Shown piece by piece: positions 1-6,449 of a stretch of 22,207 nt of DNA; the first letter of the stretch is position 1, and every line of letters begins with the position of its first letter. Origin of the DNA: Firmicutes bacterium UBA911 (GTDB taxonomy: Bacteria; Bacillota; Desulfotomaculia; Desulfotomaculales; Desulforudaceae). The stretch is taken from assembly GCA_002294005.1 (NCBI GenBank), contig DBEH01000029.1, positions 1 through 22,207 of the forward strand, in the 5' to 3' direction. A program made the translations under genes and the position numbers. Below the pieces are notes generated by a model. That model was not told where the DNA came from. It did not search any database and saw nothing but the letters and a program-made list of their open reading frames with translations.

Positions 1-36
1 TACTAATTCTTGACACGGACGCAACACCATACCCCC

Positions 37-65
37 TTGATTTTGGCCGTTGGTACCCTTATCAT
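37..65 (+). promoter_or_regulatory. Candidate sigma-A promoter of hsp20
   Basis: A -35 box TTGATT (37-42) and a -10 box TATCAT (60-65) are separated by 17 bp. They match the housekeeping consensus at 4/6 and 5/6 positions. The predicted start near 72 leaves a short leader before the Shine-Dalgarno GGAGGTG at 84-90. I see no CIRCE-type inverted repeat, so HrcA control is not suggested. Confidence 0.55.
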
Positions 66-97
66 CAAAAGTAAACGGGCTTTGGAGGTGTTTCACA

Positions 98-520
98 GTG
101 CGCAAGGAGATGTCCCCTTTTGACGGGTTTGAGCTGTTGATCAGAAAGCCGGTGAAGAGTCTTTTCCGCCTTTTGGACGAGCCCTTTGAGGAATTCACCA
201 AGTCGGCCGTGGACGTTTACGAGGAAGGCAACGACGTCGTAGTCAAAGCCGACCTGCCCGGATTCAAAAAAGATGAAATCAGCATTCAGTTGGAGGACAA
301 CACCCTGTCTCTTGAGGCCAAGCGTGAAAAGGACGAGGAAGTGAGCGAAAGGAACTACTACCGCAAGGAGCGCCGCGAAGTGTACGTAAGAGAGTCGATC
401 ACCCTGCCGGCTGGGGTCGACCGGGAAAAGGCCGCCGCCAAGCTGGATGACGGCGTGCTGGTCATCCGGCTGCCTAAGACCGGACCGGCCAAAGCAGGCA
501 CGGCGATCAACATCGAGTAG
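98..520 (+). CDS. Hsp20/alpha-crystallin family small heat-shock protein
   Basis: This encodes an ATP-independent holdase chaperone of about 140 residues that should bind unfolding proteins in the cytoplasm as oligomers. The alpha-crystallin domain starts at about residue 35 (AVDVYEEGNDVVVKADLPGF) and runs through the conserved LDDGVLVIRLPK near the end. The C-terminal tail carries the I-x-I oligomerisation motif (INI in AINIE). The GTG at 98 is chosen because GGAGGTG lies 7 nt upstream; ATG at 110 is the alternative, and the open frame reaching back to 50 has no ribosome site. It stands alone, convergent with the next gene, behind its own candidate sigma-A promoter. Length and motifs are normal for the family. 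Confidence 0.93.
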   Translation: MRKEMSPFDGFELLIRKPVKSLFRLLDEPFEEFTKSAVDVYEEGNDVVVKADLPGFKKDEISIQLEDNTLSLEAKREKDEEVSERNYYRKERREVYVRESITLPAGVDREKAAAKLDDGVLVIRLPKTGPAKAGTAINIE

Positions 521-531
521 CACGCAAGAAA

Positions 532-554
532 GGACGCCCCCGGCCGGGGCGTCC
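532..554. terminator. GC-rich hairpin between convergent genes, probable bidirectional terminator
   Basis: A perfect 9-bp stem, GGACGCCCC (532-540) and GGGGCGTCC (546-554), has a 5-nt loop. It sits just after the hsp20 stop and downstream of the convergent minus-strand gene. On the minus strand it is followed by TTTCTT, so it suits that gene better; on the plus strand no T tract follows. Confidence 0.6.
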
Positions 555-582
555 GCGCATGCGGGGGCATTGTCAGACCACC

Positions 583-1470
583 TCAGTGTGTAGCGTAAGT
601 CGATACACTGTGAGTCAGGGCGAACACCTGCGGGTCCGGGTTAAAGAACCTGCTGGAGGGGGCCGCGACAAACCGATTGTCGCGCACGTACCCGGAATCC
701 CACGTGGTGTCCAGACTGACCCACCGGCCGTCGGCCGACACCTCATTCCAGGCGTGCTGCTGGGGCGGCCAGCCATCCGCGCTTTTCACCTGTCCATACA
801 CCACTCTCGCCTCCAAACCCACGGCCCGCGCCAGGGCCGCAACCACGAAGGCATAGTCGCGGCACAGCCCGGTCTTGGTCCGGATGGTCTCGCTAGCCGT
901 GGTCAGTTGATTCGTGCCGGCGAGATAGGCCCCGTAGTCATACGCCAGGTTGCTCGTGGTCCAGTCGTGAATGGCGCGCACCTTCTGCAGGTCGGTTGTC
1001 TTTCCCTCGGACAGCTTCCGGGCGAGACGCTGGATTTCCGGGTGCTCGCTGTCCACACACGCTGAGGGCGACAGGTAGCGGCTGTCCTTGTCCTCAGAGT
1101 TTGTCACCATGAAACGGATCGCGCCGTCGAACCGGGTGGAATTGTCCCCCGCCCAGACCGTATAGGTGCCCGGGCCGAAACGGAGCTGAAGGTCAAGGCT
1201 GAACGCGCCTCCGGTAACCGGTGCCGGGTGCGTGTACAGCTCCCCCCCGGGGCCCCGTACACAGAACCACACCGCTTCCAGGCCGGAGAGCCCCTCCACC
1301 CTGAGCGCCCCGTCGGCGGTCAGGCCGTTGGCAGCGGGAGAGGTGATCCCGATACGCGAGGACTTGAATCCGGTGCTGTACACACCGGCCGAAACGGCGT
1401 CAGGCATCGCCCAGGCTAGGAGAACCAAAGTCAACAACCAGATCATTCCCCGACTGACTGATCTTTTCAT
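583..1470 (-). CDS. Secreted transglutaminase-like (papain-fold) protein
   Basis: A 295-residue exported protein with a C-terminal transglutaminase-like core. The start at 1470 gives a classical signal peptide (MKRSVSRG, a hydrophobic stretch, then a likely AVSA cleavage) and has AGGGAGGG upstream; the earlier in-frame ATG at 1503 lies inside the leader terminator. The catalytic triad is visible: Cys203 in TGLCRDYA, His239 in QQHAWNEV and Asp254 in SLDTTWDSG. The region at about 40-120 resembles a beta-sandwich. Relatives act as proteases, amidases or cross-linkers of proteins or cell wall; the substrate here cannot be read from sequence. Its leader holds two c-di-GMP-I aptamers and two terminators, so expression should follow c-di-GMP. 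It is likely a monocistronic unit next to the surface-protein operon. Confidence 0.88.
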   Translation of the reverse strand: MKRSVSRGMIWLLTLVLLAWAMPDAVSAGVYSTGFKSSRIGITSPAANGLTADGALRVEGLSGLEAVWFCVRGPGGELYTHPAPVTGGAFSLDLQLRFGPGTYTVWAGDNSTRFDGAIRFMVTNSEDKDSRYLSPSACVDSEHPEIQRLARKLSEGKTTDLQKVRAIHDWTTSNLAYDYGAYLAGTNQLTTASETIRTKTGLCRDYAFVVAALARAVGLEARVVYGQVKSADGWPPQQHAWNEVSADGRWVSLDTTWDSGYVRDNRFVAAPSSRFFNPDPQVFALTHSVSTYATH

Positions 1471-1490
1471 TGGATATCGTCCCTCCCTCT

Positions 1491-1518
1491 GAAAAAAACC
1501 CACCCGCCAGAGACGGGT
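1491..1518 (-). terminator. Intrinsic terminator of the gene-proximal c-di-GMP riboswitch
   Basis: Read on the minus strand, stem ACCCG/CGGGT (plus-strand arms 1502-1506 and 1514-1518) is followed by GG and a run of seven T (1492-1498). It lies between the proximal aptamer and the Shine-Dalgarno of the transglutaminase-like gene, where a riboswitch expression platform is expected. A second possible stem, AGGTTT/AAACCT, lies just upstream (1521-1539) and could be part of the switching structure. Confidence 0.72.
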
Positions 1519-1540
1519 AGGTTTTCCAGGGAGAAACCTG

Positions 1541-1625
1541 ACACCGGCAACTGGCTGGCTTGACGGATACCTCCGCTTTAGCCCCTGTAGTTTTGCGCCG
1601 CCACCTTTCGGTGACTTAGCCCTGA
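1541..1625 (-). promoter_or_regulatory. Class-I c-di-GMP riboswitch aptamer (GEMM-I), proximal copy of a tandem pair
   Basis: On the minus strand the order of conserved elements is GGGCTAAG, a CACC-GAAA-GGTG hairpin with a GNRA loop, GGCGCAAAACTACAGGGG, CTAA (tetraloop-receptor-like), a variable hairpin, then GCCAGCCAGTTGCC closing P1. This matches the GEMM-I architecture: GNRA tetraloop, GCAAA core, receptor, and GGC/GCC closure. The position equivalent to Vc2 G20 is G, which favours c-di-GMP over the cAMP-GMP variant. A 45-nt segment (1577-1621) is identical to the distal copy, suggesting recent duplication or gene conversion. Confidence 0.83.
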
Positions 1626-1656
1626 TCGGTGACCATATTCAATTGTTGCGTCTGAA

Positions 1657-1692
1657 CCCAAAAACACCCGCCTTCCAGTGTCAGGCGGGTGT
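1657..1692 (-). terminator. Strong intrinsic terminator of the distal c-di-GMP riboswitch
   Basis: A perfect 10-bp stem has plus-strand arms ACACCCGCCT (1664-1673) and AGGCGGGTGT (1683-1692) and a 9-nt loop. On the minus strand a five-T run follows directly. It lies between the two aptamers, so each aptamer appears to have its own expression platform. Confidence 0.85.
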
Positions 1693-1707
1693 CTGGTAAC
1701 CAACAAA

Positions 1708-1795
1708 CCTGGCAACTGGCTGGCCTGGCGGGAAACCCGCTTTTAGCCCCTGTAGTTTTGCGCCGCCACCTTTCGGTGACTTAGCCTTTTGCAGG
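1708..1795 (-). promoter_or_regulatory. Class-I c-di-GMP riboswitch aptamer (GEMM-I), distal copy of a tandem pair
   Basis: It has the same ordered elements as the proximal copy: AAAAGGCTAAG, a CACC-GAAA-GGTG hairpin, GGCGCAAAAC, CAGGGGCTAAAAG, a variable GCGGG/CCCGC hairpin, and GCCAGCCAGTTGCC. Positions 1742-1786 are identical to 1577-1621 of the other copy. The Vc2 G20 equivalent is G. It is transcribed first, about 25 nt after the predicted start site. A tandem arrangement would sharpen the dose response or act as a two-step gate on the downstream secreted enzyme. Confidence 0.84.
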
Positions 1796-1825
1796 AAGCA
1801 GTATTTAACTTTTCGAATTGGATGC

Positions 1826-1854
1826 GTTATAAACCATTTCTCACCGTTTGCCAA
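1826..1854 (-). promoter_or_regulatory. Sigma-A promoter of the c-di-GMP-controlled transglutaminase-like gene
   Basis: On the minus strand, -35 TTGGCA (1849-1854) and -10 TATAAC (1826-1831) are separated by exactly 17 bp. The predicted start is near 1819, giving a leader of about 350 nt that contains both aptamers. Confidence 0.7.
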
Positions 1855-1864
1855 GGGTTTTTTC

Positions 1865-1903
1865 AAAAAAATCTTTCAAAAACTTTGCTGACTTTTCAAG
1901 ATT
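1865..1903 (-). terminator. Probable terminator of the sortase/DoxX end of the surface-protein operon
   Basis: On the minus strand, AATCTT and AAGATT arms (plus 1898-1903 and 1870-1875) enclose an AT-rich inner stem, and seven T follow. It lies 20 nt after the stop of the DoxX-thioredoxin gene. The stem is AT-rich and so weak; position and T tract are the main support. Confidence 0.5.
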
Positions 1904-1922
1904 CTGTAATCATTTAGTTTGG

Positions 1923-2888
1923 TCAGCGGTTGTTTTGGGCCCGCGCCAGCAGATCATCCAATTCGGGCTTTAGCACCTCCGGTGGCTGGTACCTACGCAG
2001 TTCCCGGCTTATGTAACCCCCGGCGTCCACCCCTTCGATCAGGAAGATGCGGGGAAAGCCCGTGACGCCAAAGATCGACCGCGCCTCCCGGTCGTCGCCG
2101 CTTACCCGTACGAAGGTCACCCGCTCCCCGTACTCTCTCTCCAAGCGGTCCAAGACCGGCTTTTGCCGTTTACAGCCGTTGCAATTATCCAGGTAAAAGT
2201 AAACCAGCGCCGGACGCCCGGCTTCCAAACCGGCCAGGACGGCCCGGTCCATTTCGGTGTCCCGGAGCGCAGGCCGCGGCGCCGCGACCGGCAAGCCCTC
2301 GGCTGGGACCGGCGGTGCCAGCGGATTGTACTGGGCCAACACCATACTGCCCACCAGGACGCTCGCCACCGTGACACTCTTCAACAGAGGCGCGAACCAA
2401 GCGGCGCGGTTCACCCGGTCCGAAAGCCGGGGGCTTGCGGCGGCGGGACCGGCCCAGATAATGAGAAAACCAGCGGCCAGCATGCCGAGGTTGATCACTA
2501 TGGACCAGCCGCTGCCCAGGGAAATGACGCTGCCGAAACAGCCGCAGTCCCCCCCGCCGAGCAGCGCCAGGTTGACCACGTTGGTGAAGACAAAAGCCGT
2601 GGCGACGAACAAGGCCAGGTAGGCGGCGGGCAGGAGCCACAGGCCCAGAAGGACGAGCAAGCCCAGGAAGAGTTCCAGCGGCGGCAGTACGGCCACCGCC
2701 GCGCGCAGCAAGCTCTCGGGAAAGATCGGATAGCTCATGGCCACCTCGGCAAGCACACCGGGGTGAAAGACTTTGGCCAAACCCGAGCCGGCCAGTACTC
2801 CCCCCAGAAACAGCCGGGCGGCGACCTTAGCCCAATGCCGGGCTTTTTGTCTCTTATCCCCGCCTATGTCCATACCTTCTTTGGTCAT
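1923..2888 (-). CDS. MauE/DoxX-type membrane protein fused to a thioredoxin-like domain
   Basis: A 321-residue fusion. Residues 20-190 form a MauE/DoxX-like bundle of four or five membrane segments with a Cys pair in GGGDCGCFG (C115, C117). Residues 205-321 are a thioredoxin-like domain with a CxxC active site (C236-NG-C239) and the cis-proline in TGFPR (P279). The domain after the last membrane segment should face outside. By family knowledge such fusions relay electrons across the membrane for disulphide formation or reduction in exported proteins; the direction is not readable here. Its ATG overlaps the sortase stop (ATGA), with AGGAGG upstream, so the two are translationally coupled. Likely clients are the Cys-containing exported proteins of this operon or the sortase active-site Cys; this is inference. 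Confidence 0.85.
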   Translation of the reverse strand: MTKEGMDIGGDKRQKARHWAKVAARLFLGGVLAGSGLAKVFHPGVLAEVAMSYPIFPESLLRAAVAVLPPLELFLGLLVLLGLWLLPAAYLALFVATAFVFTNVVNLALLGGGDCGCFGSVISLGSGWSIVINLGMLAAGFLIIWAGPAAASPRLSDRVNRAAWFAPLLKSVTVASVLVGSMVLAQYNPLAPPVPAEGLPVAAPRPALRDTEMDRAVLAGLEAGRPALVYFYLDNCNGCKRQKPVLDRLEREYGERVTFVRVSGDDREARSIFGVTGFPRIFLIEGVDAGGYISRELRRYQPPEVLKPELDDLLARAQNNR

Positions 2889-3574
2889 TGTTTTGCCTCC
2901 TGAGGAGCCGAGTCGTTCTTGTCCGAATGGGGGACCGGGTCACCGGCTTTCCCGTCAATCTCCCGGGCTTGAACAATCAACCGGTAGGGTGGGTTTACCC
3001 GGTACAGCGGGTGACAGGTGACCAGGGTCAAGAACTTCTCCCCGCCCGGGGCGTCCAGGCCGAGGCCGTCAGCGACATCGACGATCTTCGTGTTGAATAC
3101 GGTGTACCGGTACACCGCCTCCCGGGTGGAGATTAAGAGTCCATCCCCCGGCCCCACCTCGTCCAGCCGGTTGAAAAGACGGTCGTAGGTGTGTGCCCGG
3201 TGCGCCGTAACTATTGCGTTGCCCTCCTCACCGATGCGGGCCCCTTCGTCCATCAGTCCCGCACCCACCCGCAGGTTGGCCTCGCCGGCCCCGTCCAGCA
3301 AGGGCATACGCAGGTTGATCGCCGGGATCTCCAACACGCCCAGCACGATAGCCTCCACGGCCGGACTGGTCCTATTCTTCTCATTCCCACGGCTGCCCTC
3401 CGCCTCATCGCCGCCGGGCGCTGACGCTTCCGGCAACACCGGCGCCGCCGCCTGCGTTTCGGTCCACTCCGCCAACAGCCGCTGCTGCCGGTAGTCGTCA
3501 TAAGCCCGCTCCGCCAAGGGATAGCCTGCAATCAGCACACCCGCCACGATCAAGAGGATCGCCAGTCGCTTCAT
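2885..3574 (-). CDS. Sortase (class D-like transpeptidase)
   Basis: A 229-residue membrane-anchored sortase. It has an N-terminal uncleaved signal anchor (MKRLAILLIVAGVLIAGYPL), a charged linker to about residue 72, then the sortase barrel. The catalytic residues are present: His125 in VTAHRAH, Cys187 in TLVTCHP and Arg198 in NPPYRLIV. ATG at 3574 is chosen over a TTG at 3604 because AAAGGA lies upstream and the signal anchor then starts directly. It should cleave a C-terminal sorting signal and join the protein to cell wall or to another subunit. The gene just upstream ends in a sorting-signal-like tail (APRTG, hydrophobic, basic), so it is the obvious substrate. The stop overlaps the start of the DoxX-thioredoxin gene. 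Confidence 0.9.
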   Translation of the reverse strand: MKRLAILLIVAGVLIAGYPLAERAYDDYRQQRLLAEWTETQAAAPVLPEASAPGGDEAEGSRGNEKNRTSPAVEAIVLGVLEIPAINLRMPLLDGAGEANLRVGAGLMDEGARIGEEGNAIVTAHRAHTYDRLFNRLDEVGPGDGLLISTREAVYRYTVFNTKIVDVADGLGLDAPGGEKFLTLVTCHPLYRVNPPYRLIVQAREIDGKAGDPVPHSDKNDSAPQEAKQ

Positions 3575-3602
3575 TTTGAGCAGATCCTTTCGGGCACGAA
3601 AC

Positions 3603-3632
3603 AAGCCGAGAGGGAAATCCCGCTCCCGGCTT
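3603..3632 (-). terminator. Imperfect hairpin after the SdrD-like gene, possible terminator or attenuator
   Basis: Arms AAGCCG (3603-3608) and CGGCTT (3627-3632) with partly paired G/C-rich interiors are followed on the minus strand by TGTTTCG. The T tract is weak. It lies between the anchored-protein gene and the sortase gene and may give partial termination. Confidence 0.4.
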
Positions 3633-3652
3633 ATCCTAATGTGTCGAAATGC

Positions 3653-4902
3653 TTAGCGCTTCGTCAGCCACCGTTTTCCGGCCAGAATCACGCCCGCCAG
3701 GATGAGCAGCATTCCAACGCCATAGAGAATCAGCGGCGGGAACTCCCCGGTCCTGGGCGCTCCGACCTTTTCCTCAGGCACTTCGACGGCTTCGGGCGGC
3801 GGCGCCGCAACATCAGGTTCCGGAGGAACGATGAGGTCATCCAGCCCGGCGTAATTGCCGAAAACGACGGTTTCCTGGTCGTCCTCGGCCAGCGTTACCG
3901 TTACCGAGGGGGGGTGGTGGCCGTCCAACCCTCGCGGGCCTCCTCGGTCACAACGTAGGTGCCCGGGTCCAACTCCGCCGCCACCGGCGTCTGGTGCTCC
4001 CGGCCGCCGATGGTCACCGTCCAGCCGTCGATGGCCGGCTCGTTGTCGCCCCACACGCCGTCCCCGTTCAGGAGGACTTCCGCGACGGCGCCGGCCGCCA
4101 ATTTCACCTCGACGACGCGCGGCGTGGAGTTCGTCCAGCCGGACCTGGTTTCCTCGGTCACGGTGTAGGCACCGGGCGGCAGGTCGAGTTTCACCGTGGT
4201 GTCGAACCATTCGTCCATGCCGTCGCCCTGGATGCGTACCCGCCAGCCCTCAATCCACGTGTCGCTGCCGTCGAACACGCCGTTTTGGTTCCGGTCGTTG
4301 AACTTGCGAACCTGAAGCTTCCCGGCGGGTTCGCACTCCGCCCGGAAGAGGAATTTGACGTTTAAGCCGGCGCCCTGGTATTCGTTCCCGGATTCCTCGG
4401 GAAAGTGGACGGCGATGATCAGGCGGTCACTAACCTCGCCGGTGATCGTGCCCACGGACAGCCCGCTGACCCTGCCATCCTCATCCTCCCGCCCGTATTC
4501 AGCAATAAAATCTCTCAGCAGGCCGGCGAAGAGCGGCACCGGATCACCCTCGCGCCGGATGGTGAACTCCAGGACGTCCTCCAGTTCCTTCGCCGGGTAA
4601 CCGGCGATGCCCTTAAGTTCTCCGTATATACCGGTGTGGCCCCCGGTCTTGACGATGGTCAGGAAATAGGCCAGCGGGTTTTCCTCGGTGTTGTACACCG
4701 TCGCCGTCACGCTCTTGGTGTCGCCCGGGTTCAGGTTCTTCTCTTCCCATCCGGGAAAGTGAACCTCCAGCCCGCACCCGTCGGCGTCAAAGACAAAGGC
4801 GGCACTGGTCCTGCCCGTGCCGGCCATCACCATGAGCGCTCCGCTGACCAGGAGTACCATCATTATGGTTGCGATGGGGGCTAGTAACCTGATCTTTTTC
4901 AT
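3653..4902 (-). pseudogene. Surface protein with TasA/M73-like N domain, SdrD/Cna-B-like repeats and sortase tail; frameshifted
   Basis: The frame opens at ATG 4902 (AAGGTGGAG upstream) with a signal peptide, then a TasA/M73 camelysin-like beta domain (FVFDADGCGLEVHFPG, NPGDTKSVTATVYN). From about residue 185 there are SdrD-B/Cna-B-like repeats: a Ca-site-like DRNQNGVFDGSD, then PGAYTVTEETRSGWT and PGTYVVTEEAREGWT. The frame stops at 3901 after TTPPR (333 residues). One base less or more changes this: with C8 instead of C7 at 3908-3914 the protein continues as SVTVTLAEDDQETVVFGNY to a tail with APRTG, a membrane segment and KRWLTKR, ending at 3653 (416 residues). That tail is a sortase signal, with Ala in place of Leu of LPxTG. 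The present allele should be secreted but not anchored. Sequencing error, decay or phase variation are all possible. Confidence 0.85.
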
Positions 4903-5051
4903 AACTCCACCTTCCTCCGGGACCCCGGTTTTGTCTTTCCCGCTTCCGGAGTCCCCGAATTCCTCCCTGGCGTTGTCGACCGGCCGCAAGGCCGCCACTT
5001 AAGTCTCATGACCGGTTGAGGACTAATCAACCTTGCCAACCGGAACCCACA

Positions 5052-5100
5052 CCAGGGAATGGAGCCGGATCGCCGCCACTCACGCCCTGGAGTCGGCTCC
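5052..5100 (-). repeat. Interleaved inverted repeats (pseudoknot-capable)
   Basis: Plus-strand order is CCAGGG (5052-5057), GGAGCCG (5061-5067), CCCTGG (5085-5090), CGGCTCC (5094-5100). Segment 1 pairs with 3 and segment 2 with 4, so the stems cross rather than nest. The transcript can form either a pseudoknot or one of two exclusive hairpins. Both pairs are perfect (6 and 7 bp) and both short linkers are 3 nt. Confidence 0.55.
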
Positions 5101-5114
5101 GGGGGCCGGGCGGC

Positions 5115-5137
5115 CCGCGGGGGATGATCCCCCGCGG
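5115..5137. repeat. 23-bp GC palindrome, very stable intercistronic hairpin
   Basis: The arm CCGCGGGGGAT (5115-5125) is followed by one base and the exact complement ATCCCCCGCGG (5127-5137). It lies about 100 nt after the TasA-like B stop. No T tract follows on the minus strand, so it is more likely an RNA-stabilising or processing hairpin than a full terminator. Confidence 0.6.
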
Positions 5138-5347
5138 CGCCCCGCCCTTCGGATTTGAACACTACCGATAGACTACGTTCCAGATCGAGGAACCGGGCAC
5201 GGCGGGTGTGCCAGGTTCCTGTCCCGCAACCCTTGTTACACCGTCGGCGGAATCTGCTTCATCACGCCGTCGATGGTCACCTGGACTGCAGTGAAGTTGA
5301 AGGTGAGACCGAACGAAACGTTGAAGTTGCCCGAACCGTTCGCGAAA

Positions 5348-6184
5348 TTAACCGTAGTGGTTGCGGTGCGATCGCCCCCCCCCTGGTCTCTTCAAGGTAA
5401 TGGTTACCTGCTTCTCTCCGGTGAAAAGCTCTCCGTCGCAGTTAACGGCGTTGCTGATGGTACCGGTGACTGTAGTTGTCCCTTTAGGATGTTTATGATC
5501 AATTTTCTTGGTGAAGCCGAAATCGACGATCTCGTCGCACGGCGGATCAGGCTCACCCAGGCAGGGCACGGTGGCGCCGTAGCCCGTGACGAAATATTCC
5601 TGGACGAACTCATAGCCGTCCTGGTTGACCTCGTCCCAAGCCGCGCCCCAGACCTCGCTCGGCGCATTGTTGGAAGCCTGAACCGCGTCAAACTCGGCGC
5701 TCAACTCGAACGCGGCCCCCTGGTATTCATTGCCGGTCAGCTCGCCGTCAAACACCACGACCAGGCACAGCGTAACAGTCTCTCCGGACTCAATGGGGCC
5801 GCCCAGGTAGTAGGCCCAGAGTTCGCCTTCGACATCCTCGTACAGCACCCAATCACTGTCGCGGGGCAGGGTGATGAACACGTTGTCGGAAGAAAGCTCC
5901 GCGCCGATCCAGGCCTCGAGCAGTGTGCCCCGCAACTCGATCCTCTTGCTGCCGTCATTGACGATGTCCCAGCAAACCTCGAAGCAGTTCCCGGGGTTCA
6001 CGTTCTCGATCTTTTCAGGATTGCTGATCACAGGGTCGCCGTCGGCCGAGATCACAACTGTTCCCGCCTGGAACGCCGCTTCCGGTGCCGCCGCCTCGTC
6101 TCCAAACCAGGCCATGGTCGCGCCGCCGATCAGGGCGGCCGCCAGGGCGATCACCAGCATGCTCAGCAACATCCGACTCTTCAT
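5348..6184 (-). CDS. TasA-like protein B, SipW-dependent type; C terminus frameshifted
   Basis: A 278-residue exported beta-rich protein. It has a SipW-type signal: MKSRMLLSMLVIALAAALIG, then GATMAWFGDEA, and the family pattern NPGNCFEVCWDIVNDGSKRIELRG followed by GNEYQGAAFELSAEFDAVQASN. This resembles TasA/CotN fibre proteins of the Bacillus matrix. GGAGGG lies 7 nt before the ATG. A G9 run (plus 5375-5383, as C) puts the end in a short frame (GGGRSHRNHYG). With G8 the frame continues through DRTATTTVNFANGSGNFNVSF and ITLKRPG-type beta strands to TAA at 5236-5238, giving 315 residues. The gene is preceded by a c-di-GMP-I aptamer. Fibre-forming function is inferred from the family and the SipW neighbour. 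Confidence 0.86.
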   Translation of the reverse strand: MKSRMLLSMLVIALAAALIGGATMAWFGDEAAAPEAAFQAGTVVISADGDPVISNPEKIENVNPGNCFEVCWDIVNDGSKRIELRGTLLEAWIGAELSSDNVFITLPRDSDWVLYEDVEGELWAYYLGGPIESGETVTLCLVVVFDGELTGNEYQGAAFELSAEFDAVQASNNAPSEVWGAAWDEVNQDGYEFVQEYFVTGYGATVPCLGEPDPPCDEIVDFGFTKKIDHKHPKGTTTVTGTISNAVNCDGELFTGEKQVTITLKRPGGGRSHRNHYG

Positions 6185-6257
6185 TGGTTCGTCCCTCCAT
6201 TTTGTTTGGTTGACTTGTTAATTTAACAGGGTTTTCCTAGTCCTCGCTCTCCAACTC

Positions 6258-6340
6258 CGTCCGGCAGCCCGGCCGCCCCTATGCCCAGAGGCCCGGTGGC
6301 TTTGCGCCCCCGCCTTGCGACGGGTTTGCCTTTGTCGGAC
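6258..6340 (-). promoter_or_regulatory. Class-I c-di-GMP riboswitch aptamer (GEMM-I) upstream of TasA-like B
   Basis: On the minus strand: AAAGGCAAACC, a GTC-GCAA-GGC hairpin (GNRA loop), GGGGGCGCAAAGCCACCGG, a variable arm, then GGCCGGGCTGCCGG. The core AAAGGCAAACC...GCGCAAAGCC...GGGCTGCC is very close to the GEMM-I consensus, and GGC/GCC plus TCCG/CGGA can close P1. The Vc2 G20 equivalent is G, favouring c-di-GMP. It lies between two genes of the surface operon. I see no intrinsic terminator between it and the ATG at 6184, so control may act on translation or on an unseen structure. Confidence 0.85.
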
Positions 6341-6449
6341 AACCTACACGCCTTGCGGTCGCCCGTTGTTCTGTTGCCTTTCCGGGGCCCTCACCTCCTT
6401 AATAAAGTGCCTCATACACTCTGCGGGCTACTGAAAATCCGCCGCCTTC

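Larger units (their letters stand above)
4903..5235 (-). other. Structured 333-nt spacer between TasA-like B and the SdrD-like gene
   Basis: I see no gene here. Reading on the minus strand after the TasA-like B stop it holds a 23-nt GC palindrome (5115-5137), then interleaved complementary segments (5052-5100), then a CCGGTTG/CAACCGG hairpin (5012-5043), and finally the Shine-Dalgarno of the next gene. No T tract follows any of these and no GEMM-type core (GCAAA with GNRA hairpin) is visible, so I do not call a known riboswitch. It may shape relative expression within the operon or hold an uncharacterised RNA element. Confidence 0.5.

Noticed and set aside
5273..6226. A 317-codon plus-strand frame opposite TasA-like B
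   Set aside because: The minus-strand protein has a signal peptide, family motifs and a Shine-Dalgarno; the plus-strand frame has none of these and is a shadow.
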